From assembly GCA_963762315.1 (NCBI GenBank), contig CAVXKO010000007.1:372001-436000 (forward strand): a stretch of DNA of 64,000 nt, read 5' to 3'. Positions within the stretch are counted from its first letter, which is position 1. The number at the start of each line of letters is the position of its first letter. Positions 58,263 through 64,000 of this stretch are shown here, one piece after another. A program made the translations under genes and the position numbers. Below the pieces are notes generated by a model. The model did not search any database and was not told the origin of the DNA. It saw nothing but the letters and a program-made list of their open reading frames with translations. Source of the DNA: RPQJ01 sp963762315. GTDB taxonomy: Bacteria > Pseudomonadota > Gammaproteobacteria > Steroidobacterales > Steroidobacteraceae.

Positions 58263-58867
58263 TCACGACAGCGCGCCTCGATTCGCGCTCGCGCGGGCTG
58301 AGGCTGGCGAGGAACGAGGCGCGCGCGAACACCTTGCGCGAATAGCGCTCGACGCCAGGCGCGTTGCTGCCGAGGTCGACGCCCCAGTCGCGGCAGGCGC
58401 CAGAGCACCGGCGCAATCGCCGCGTCGAGCAGCGAGAACTGGTCGGACAGGAACCAGGGCCGCAGCTTGAACAGCGGCTCGGACGCCAGGATGCTCTCGG
58501 CGAGCACCTTGCGCACGCGGTCCCGCTCGCGGCGCTCGACGCTCTGCAGCTCATCGGCGACCGCATACCATTCCTGCTCGATGCGGCGCAGCGCGACGCG
58601 CGCATGCGCGCGCGCCGCCGGGTCCGCAGGCATCAGGCCGGGATGCGGAAAGCGCTCGTCGAGGTACTCGCAGATGATGCCAGCGTCGTAGACCACGAGG
58701 TCGCGATCGACGAGCGTCGGCAGCGTCTGGTACGGGTTGAGGTCGATGAGGTCCTCGGGCGGACGCGCGGCGTCCACCTCGACGACGCGCACATCGAGCT
58801 CCTTCTCCGCCAGCACGATGCGCACGCGGTGGCAGCGCGGGTCGTCGCTGCGGGAATAGAGAGTCAT
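58263..58867 (-). CDS. sspA: Stringent starvation protein A, frameshifted
   Basis: About 200 codons of a GST-fold protein that binds RNA polymerase. MTLYSRSDDPRCHRVRIVLA opens the thioredoxin-like half, NPYQTLPTLVDRDLVVYDAG and IICEYLDERFPHPGLMP follow. The helical half has FLSDQFSLLDAAIAPVLWRL, then an extra C near 58394 shifts the frame to RDWGVDL. A second shift before the TGA at 58265-58263 is needed. ATG at 58867 was chosen over GTG at 58870. petC-sspA-sspB is a typical gammaproteobacterial order. Confidence 0.9.
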
Positions 58868-58905
58868 CACAGCAGGCTGACTCCTGGGAAACGGGCAAGG
58901 AAATC

Positions 58906-58951
58906 GGGGACACTCGCCATTTCCCTCCGTCGGGAAACGGTGAATGTCCCC
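58906..58951. repeat. REP-like GGGGACA palindrome
   Basis: GGGGACACTCGCCATTTCCC and its imperfect complement GGGAAACGGTGAATGTCCCC flank a 5-6 nt loop, a 46-bp hairpin between sspA and petC. It resembles the element at 27773-27846. Confidence 0.82.
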
Positions 58952-59008
58952 AATCTGCCGTACCAGCTTCCGGCCGGCGCCCCCGCTGCTGCAGGAGCGC
59001 TGGCGGGG

Positions 59009-59756
59009 TTATTTGACGTCTTTCCAGTACTCTTTCTTCAGCGCATACGCGAGCAGCGTGAAGAAGACCAGGAACGCGATGACCTTGTAGCCGAGCGACT
59101 GCCTCTGCAGCTGCACCGGCTCGCCGATGTAATCGAGGAAGTTGACCGTGTCGCGGACGAACGCGTCGTACTCCTCGGGCTTCAACTTGCCGGGCGTGGC
59201 GAGCTTGAATTCCTTGAAGTGCTTCTGGGCGTTGCCCGCCTTGTCCATCTCGCCTTCCCAGACGGCCTCCTGCAGGCCCTGCAGCTCCCACAGCACGTGG
59301 GGCATGGCCGTGCCGGGCAGCGCCAGGTTGTTCATGCCGTTCGCCTTCGCCGGGTCGACGTAGAACGAGCGCAGGAACGTGTACAGGTAGTCCGGCGTGC
59401 GGGCCCGCGCGATCAGCGACAGGTCCGGCGGCACCACGCCGAACCAGCTTCTTGGCATCGTCCGGGTTGATGCCGTTCTTCATGGTCTCGTGCGGGCTGT
59501 CGGCCGTGAACATCAGGTTGTCTTTCAACTGCACCTCGGTCAGGCCGAGGTCCGCAGCCACGCGGTTGTAGCGCACGTACTTGGCCGTGTGGCAGCCGAG
59601 GCAGTAGTTCACGAAGTTGCGGGCGCCGCGCTGCAGCGACGCCCTGTTGCCGACGTCGTTCATCGCCTTGTCGAAATGCCCCTCTTCGGCCGCAAAGGCG
59701 CCGAGGGGCGCCGCGAGGACGGCCAGCACGACGAGAATCTTCTGATCAATGCGCAT
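59009..59756 (-). CDS. petC: Cytochrome c1 of the bc1 complex, one frameshift
   Basis: About 248 codons. A signal peptide (ILVVLAVLAAPLGAFA), the heme-c site CLGCH (C52, C55, H56), and PPDLSLIARARTPDYLYTFL with the distal methionine region GTAMPHVLWELQG. A C-terminal helix (VIAFLVFFTLLAYALKKEYW) anchors it in the membrane. An extra base near 59450 (AAGAAGCTGG) breaks the frame. It starts 10 bases inside the petB 3' end and passes electrons from the Rieske protein to soluble cytochromes. Confidence 0.95.
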
Positions 59757-61012
59757 GGTACGTGACCCTCGTCGGGACCGGCTTGGTCTTGTCGATGCTC
59801 GTGTACCAGGGCATCAGCAGGAAGAACGCGAAGTACACGGTCGCGAACACGCGCGACGCCATCGTGTAGGTCGGCGTCGGCGGCTGCATGCCGAGATAGC
59901 CCAGGCAGATGAAGCTGATCGCGAAGGAAAACAGGAAGAACTTGAAGAGCGGCCCGCGGTAGCGGATCGACTTCACCTTGCCCCGGTCGAGCCACGGCAG
60001 GAACACGAACAGCAGCACGGCGACGCCCATCAGCGCGGCGCCCAGGCCCTTGTTCGGCACCGAGCGCAGGATCGCGTAGTACGGCGTGAAGTACCACACC
60101 GGCGCGATGTGCGGCGGCGTCTGCAGCGCATTCGCCGGCTCGAAGTTCGCGTGCTCGAGGAAGTAGCCGCCCATCGTCGGCGCGAAGAAGATCACCAGGC
60201 TGAAGAGGATCAGGAAGACCCCGACGCCGACCATGTCCTTCACCGTGTAGTACGGGTGGAACGTGATGCCGTCGAGCGGGATGCCGTCCGGCCCCTTCAC
60301 CTTCTTGATGTCGACGCCGTCCGGGTTGTTCGACCCCACCTCGTGCAGCGCCATCAGGTGCGCGATCGTCAGGAACACGAGCGCGAGCGGCAGCGCGATC
60401 ACGTGCAGCGCGAAGAAGCGGTTCAGTGTCACGTCGGAGATGTAGTAGTCGCCGCGGATCCACTCGGTGAGCGAGTCGCCCACGACCGGGATGGCGCCGA
60501 ACAGCGACACGATCACCTGCGCGCCCCAGTAGGACATGTTGCCCCACGGCAGCAGGTAGCCGAAGAAGGCCTCGCCCATCAGGCATAAATACAGCAACAT
60601 GCCGAAGATCCACACGCAGCTCGCGCGGCTTCTGGTACGACCCGTACAGCAGCGCGCGGAACATGTGCAGGTACACGACGATGAAGAACGCCGAGGCGCC
60701 CGTCGAGTGCATGTAGCGGATCAGCCAGCCCCAGTCGACGTCGCGCATGATGTATTCGACGGAGCTGAAGGCCTCGGCCGACGACGGCTTGTAGCTCATC
60801 GTCAGGAACAGGCCCGTCAGCAGCTGGATGACCAGCACGAGCATGGCGAGCGAGCCGAAGTAGTACCAGAAGTTCATGCTCTTCGGCGCGTAGTACTGCG
60901 ACGCCTGCTCCTGCCAGAGCTTGGTCAGCGGGAAGCGGTCGTCGATCCACTTCTGCACTGCGCCGAGGCGCCCGCCGACGTTGGAAACCGGGGTCTGACT
61001 GCTGCTGGCCAT
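59746..61012 (-). CDS. petB: Cytochrome b of the bc1 complex, one frameshift
   Basis: About 421 codons with eight or nine membrane helices. The first half shows the heme-ligand histidines in RYMHSTGASAFFIVVYLHMF and RALLYGSYQKPREL. After a single-base shift near 60615 the second half continues WIFGMLLYLCLMGEAFFGYL, PWGNMSYWGAQVI, the second histidine pair (FFALHVIALPL... ALHEVGS) and the quinol-site signature, here APVWYFTPYYAILR. It overlaps petA by ATGA. Confidence 0.95.
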
Positions 61013-61602
61013 CACGCATTCCCCGATTCGGCGCCGATCATGATCCGCGTGTCGCTGACGAACTTGTAAGGCGGGACCGGCAGGTTGAGCGGAGCCGGGA
61101 CGCCCTGGAAGACGCGGCCCGACATGTCGAACTTGGAGCCGTGGCACGGGCAGAAGAAGCCGCCCGGCCAGTCGGCGGAAACGGTGGCGTCGCCCGGCGA
61201 GAACTTGTCGAGCGGCGCGCAGCCGAGGTGGGTGCAGACGCCGACCAGCACCAGGAACTCGGGCTTCAGCGCGCGGGCCTCGTTCTTTGCAAACCCGGGC
61301 TGGTCGGATTCGGCCGACTGCGGATCGCGCAGCTGGCTGTCGACGGCCTTGAGCGCGGCGAGCATCTCCGGCGTGCGGTGCACGATGTAGACCGCCTTGC
61401 CGCGCCACTCGATCTTCATCAGCGCGCCGGCTTCGAGCTTGCTGATGTCGACCTCCACGGGCGCGCCCATGGCCTTGGCCCGGGCGCTCGGCTTCCAGGA
61501 AGCGAGGAAGGGAGTGAGCGCAAACGCTGCGCCTACGGCGCCCGTCGCAACGGTGGCAACGGTCAGGAAATGACGCCTGCCCGTGTCGACTTGATCGGTC
61601 AT
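61012..61602 (-). CDS. petA: Rieske iron-sulfur subunit of the bc1 complex
   Basis: A 196-residue protein with a Tat-type N-terminus (TGRRHFLTVAT) that also anchors it in the membrane. The 2Fe-2S ligands are in CTHLGC (C123, H125, with C128) and CPCHGSKFD (C151, C153, H154). It takes the first electron from quinol at the outer face of the membrane. First gene of petA-petB-petC. Confidence 0.97.
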   Translation of the reverse strand: MTDQVDTGRRHFLTVATVATGAVGAAFALTPFLASWKPSARAKAMGAPVEVDISKLEAGALMKIEWRGKAVYIVHRTPEMLAALKAVDSQLRDPQSAESDQPGFAKNEARALKPEFLVLVGVCTHLGCAPLDKFSPGDATVSADWPGGFFCPCHGSKFDMSGRVFQGVPAPLNLPVPPYKFVSDTRIMIGAESGNA

Positions 61603-61743
61603 CCAGCACTCTCCTCAGCGGGAAGGCCTTGCCACTCGTAGCCAGGGCCGCCCCATCGGGTCAAACAATCCGGTCGATCCAGCGATTTCGTCTTTTTGCA
61701 GTTGCAGGAGGAGGACTTGCGGGACCGCCCCGAGCAGCAGCGT

Positions 61744-61749
61744 ATTATA
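61744..61749 (-). promoter_or_regulatory. Possible -10 element of the petABC operon
   Basis: A perfect TATAAT on the minus strand, which would give a leader of about 135 nt before petA. No good -35 is seen; that position falls at the edge of the heptamer array (61766 onward). Confidence 0.4.
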
Positions 61750-61765
61750 GCGGAGGGGAAAAGGC

Positions 61766-61889
61766 AGGCCATAGGCGATGGGCTACGGGCGATAGGCTAT
61801 GGGCGATAGGCGATAGCCAGAATTCGGATCCGCTGGCTCTTGCCTCTTGCCTATAGCCTATGGCCTGTGGCCTATGGCCTATAGCCCCT
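61766..61889. repeat. Heptanucleotide array hairpin between murA and petA
   Basis: Left arm GGCCATA, GGCGATG, GGCTACG, GGCGATA, GGCTATG, GGCGATA, GGCGAT (61766-61814), core AGCCAGAATTCGGATCCGCT followed by GGCTCT, and right arm GCCTCTT, GCCTATA, GCCTATG, GCCTGTG, GCCTATG, GCCTATA, GCCCC (to 61887). The core closely matches that of the array at 35.2 kb. The element ends 1-2 bases before the murA stop codon. Confidence 0.9.
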
Positions 61890-61890
61890 T

Positions 61891-63147
61891 CTAAGACAAC
61901 CGCTTGATCTGCGCCCCCAGCCCCTGGAGCTTTTCCTCGATGCACTCGTAACCGCGGTCGATGTGGTAGATCCGCTCCACGACTGTGGTTCCTTCGGCGA
62001 CCAGTCCCGCGATCACCAGGCTGGCGGAAGCCCGCAGGTCCGTGGCCATCACCGGGGCGGCCGTGAGCTTCGGCACGCCCTTGATGATCGCCGTGTTGCC
62101 CTCGAGGCGGATGTCCGCACCCATTCGGCGCATTTCGAGCATGTGCATGAAACGATTCTCGAAAATCGTCTCGATGATCGTGCCGACGCCGTCCGCCACC
62201 GTGTTCAGGGCCGCAAACTGGGCCTGCATGTCCGTCGGGAAGCCCGGGTGGGGGGCGGTGCGGATATCCACCGCCTTGGGACGCCGGCCCCGCATGTCCA
62301 CCTCGACGAAGCTGTCGCCGCGGATGACCGTGGCCCCGGCCTCCTGGAGCTTCCCGAGCACGGCATCGAGGTGATCCGCGCGGGCGCCCCGGGCCCGGAC
62401 CCGGCCCCCGGTGATGGCTCCGGCCACGAGATACGTCCCCGCCTCGATCCGGTCCGGCAGGACCTCGTAACTCGTTCCGTGCAGGGTCTCGACGCCCTCG
62501 ACGACGATCGTGTCCGTCCCGTAACCGCTGATCCGGGCGCCCATCGAGTTCAGGAACAGCGCCAGGTCCACGATCTCGGGTTCGCGGGCCGCGTTCTCGA
62601 GGATTGTCTGCCCCTCCGCCAGGGCGGCCGCCATCATGAGGTTCTCGGTGCCGGTCACCGTCACGGTCTCCAGCACGATGCGCGCGCCCTTGAGGCGCGC
62701 CGCGCGGGCCTTGATGTAGCCATTCTCGATGTGGACCTCGGCGCCCATGGCCTGCAACCCGGCCACGTGGATGTTCACCGGGCGGGCGCCGATGGCGCAG
62801 CCGCCGGGGAGGGACACGTCCGCAGAGCCATAGCGAGCCACCAGGGGACCCAGCACCAGGATCGCGGCGCGCATGGTCTTCACGAGGTCGTACGGCGCGA
62901 ACGTCTGGTTAGTCGTGCGCGGGTCGACCTCGACCCGCATGTTCTCGTCCAGCGTGACCTTGGCGCCCAGCCGCCCGAGCAGCTGGATCATCGTGGTCAC
63001 GTCGCGCAGGTGCGGCACGTTGCCGATGGTGACCGGCCCGTCGGCGAGCAGCGCGCCCGCGAGGATCGGCAGCGCGGCGTTCTTTGCGCCGGAAATGCGC
63101 ACGTCGCCGTCGAGCGGCACGCCGCCGCGGATCTGCAGTTTATCCAC
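61891..63147 (-). CDS. murA: UDP-N-acetylglucosamine 1-carboxyvinyltransferase
   Basis: A 418-residue enzyme for the first committed step of peptidoglycan synthesis. MDKLQIRGGVPLDGDVRISG, GAKNAALP and the fosfomycin-target cysteine C117 in LPGGCAIGARPVN are seen, and NRFMHMLEMRRMGADIRLEG is typical. The Cys predicts fosfomycin can bind. It lies 15 bp after the BolA-family gene on the minus strand. Confidence 0.97.
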   Translation of the reverse strand: MDKLQIRGGVPLDGDVRISGAKNAALPILAGALLADGPVTIGNVPHLRDVTTMIQLLGRLGAKVTLDENMRVEVDPRTTNQTFAPYDLVKTMRAAILVLGPLVARYGSADVSLPGGCAIGARPVNIHVAGLQAMGAEVHIENGYIKARAARLKGARIVLETVTVTGTENLMMAAALAEGQTILENAAREPEIVDLALFLNSMGARISGYGTDTIVVEGVETLHGTSYEVLPDRIEAGTYLVAGAITGGRVRARGARADHLDAVLGKLQEAGATVIRGDSFVEVDMRGRRPKAVDIRTAPHPGFPTDMQAQFAALNTVADGVGTIIETIFENRFMHMLEMRRMGADIRLEGNTAIIKGVPKLTAAPVMATDLRASASLVIAGLVAEGTTVVERIYHIDRGYECIEEKLQGLGAQIKRLS

Positions 63148-63162
63148 GGATCAACTCCTGGC

Positions 63163-63411
63163 TCAGGCGGTCGCGGACGCGGCCTGCCACTCGGCCGGCG
63201 TGTAGGCCTGGATCGACAGCGCGTGGACCTCGCGGCCCATGCGCTCGCCGAGTCCGGCGTAGACGAGCTGGTGCCGCTGCAACGGGCGCTTGCCCTCGAA
63301 CTGGGCCGCGACGACGACCGCCTCGAAATGGGTGTTGTCGTCGGAAAGGACCCGCACCTGGGCGCCCGGGAGGGCAGCCTGGATGAGGCCGGTGACTTCG
63401 TTGGCGGTCAT
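63163..63411 (-). CDS. ibaG: BolA-family protein (IbaG-like)
   Basis: An 82-residue BolA-fold protein: MTANEVTGLIQAALPGAQVR, DDNTHFEAVVVAAQFEG, then RHQLVYAGLGERMGREVHAL with the conserved histidine, and SIQAYTPAEW at the end. BolA relatives work with monothiol glutaredoxins in iron-sulfur handling. Its position just upstream of murA is the same as ibaG in E. coli. Confidence 0.93.
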   Translation of the reverse strand: MTANEVTGLIQAALPGAQVRVLSDDNTHFEAVVVAAQFEGKRPLQRHQLVYAGLGERMGREVHALSIQAYTPAEWQAASATA

Positions 63412-63488
63412 GGCGGGTCGGGTCCGGGAAACGGGAGCCCAAGTCTAATGGAAGTGGCGCTCCGGCTGGAGGCTGTAGACTGTCGCCC

Positions 63489-64000
63489 ATGTCCGACAGT
63501 GAACGTCTCATCAGCCGCGGACGGCGGGTGCTGCGCACCGAAGCCGAGGCCGTGGCCGCCCTCGAGCACCGGCTCGGGGAGGAGTTTGCCGCCGCGTGCC
63601 GCCTGATCCTGGCCTGCACCGGCCGCGTGGTGGTCACCGGGATGGGCAAGTCCGGCCACGTGGGCAACAAGATCGCCGCCACGCTCGCGAGCACCGGCAG
63701 CCCGTCGTTCTTCCTGCATCCCGCCGAGGCCATCCACGGCGACATCGGGATGATCACGGCCGGCGACGTCGTCCTCGCGATCTCGAATTCGGGCGAGACG
63801 GACGAACTGGTGACCATCCTGCCCGTGATCAAGCGCCTCGACGTGCCGCTGATCGCGCTCACCGGCAATCACGGCTCGACGCTTTCGCGGTACGCGACGG
63901 TCACGCTCGACATCAGCGTGCCCGCGGAAGCCTGTCCGCTCAACCTCGCGCCGACGGCGAGCACGACGGCCACGCTGGCGATGGGCGACGCGCTCGCGAT
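63489..64000 (+). CDS. kdsD: Arabinose-5-phosphate isomerase (KdsD/KpsF), cut by the window end
   Basis: The first 170 residues of a SIS-domain isomerase that makes arabinose-5-phosphate for Kdo, the inner sugar of lipopolysaccharide. RVVVTGMGKSGHVGNKIAAT, PSFFLHPAEAIHGDIGMITA and LAISNSGETDELVTILP are family signatures, and ACPLNLAPTASTT is also present. The CBS pair expected at the C-terminus lies beyond the window. It diverges from the BolA-family gene across 77 bp. Confidence 0.95.
   Translation, partial: MSDSERLISRGRRVLRTEAEAVAALEHRLGEEFAAACRLILACTGRVVVTGMGKSGHVGNKIAATLASTGSPSFFLHPAEAIHGDIGMITAGDVVLAISNSGETDELVTILPVIKRLDVPLIALTGNHGSTLSRYATVTLDISVPAEACPLNLAPTASTTATLAMGDALA

Overview
The window is a GC-rich chromosomal segment of a Gram-negative gammaproteobacterium. 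The best match by gene order is a Xanthomonadales-like or deep-branching lineage. Evidence for this: sucC/sucD next to pilSR, followed by pilA-pilB-pilC-pilD-coaE-zapD-yacG; secA, an M23 peptidase, a DUF721 gene and lpxC flanking a complete division/cell-wall (dcw) cluster; rsmI divergent from lpoA-yraN as in enterobacteria; and petABC followed by sspA-sspB. No plasmid, phage or transposase gene was recognised, and no tRNA or 16S/23S rRNA gene was seen. The species cannot be named from this window.

Layout. 0-4.4 kb: an acetyl-CoA-synthetase-like ligase and succinyl-CoA synthetase (sucCD, minus strand). 4.7-7.7 kb: pilS-pilR. 7.7-18.7 kb: a polysaccharide/glycan island (PssD/PssE glycosyltransferase pair, phosphoglycosyltransferase, two methyltransferase-type proteins, flippase, a GT2-membrane fusion, an LtaS/sulfatase-like transferase) lying between pilR and pilA. 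18.9-26.3 kb: pilA with a clear sigma-54 promoter and an upstream TGTC-box array, then pilB, pilC, pilD, coaE, zapD, yacG and a thiopurine methyltransferase. 26.5-30.8 kb: an MFS transporter, an NADP-dependent oxidoreductase, an aldehyde dehydrogenase and mutT. 30.8-36.2 kb: secA, an M23 peptidase, a DUF721 gene and lpxC. 36.5-53.3 kb: the dcw cluster on the minus strand (mraZ-rsmH-ftsL-ftsI-murE-murF-mraY-murD-ftsW-murG-murC-ddlB-ftsQ-ftsA-ftsZ), mostly with 4-base ATGA overlaps; murB is not in it. 53.7-57.3 kb: rnpB, rsmI, lpoA, yraN. 57.8-61.6 kb: sspB, sspA and the cytochrome bc1 genes petC, petB, petA. 61.9-64 kb: murA, a BolA-family gene, and the start of kdsD.

How the genes work together. 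PilR is expected to act with sigma-54 at the pilA promoter, which carries both signal types. PilB, PilC and PilD power, anchor and process the type IV pilus. The glycan island could make a surface polysaccharide or decorate the pilin. The dcw cluster, lpxC, murA, lpoA and kdsD supply the envelope and septum. MraZ has a recognisable TGGGA operator in front of its own gene.

Two layers of noncoding structure stand out. One is a family of short palindromes (CCTCTCCCGC-N2-GCGGGAGAGG) in the first 28 kb, in places amplified into 32-bp or 51-bp tandem arrays. The other is a family of heptanucleotide arrays (GGCTATA/TATAGCC) arranged as long hairpins around a partly conserved core; these supply stop codons to neighbouring genes and have one in-frame copy inside pilD. 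Two blocks (about 28.2-31.7 kb and 50.1-60.7 kb) carry many single-base frameshifts in essential genes. Most are +1 insertions, which looks like consensus sequence error rather than gene decay.
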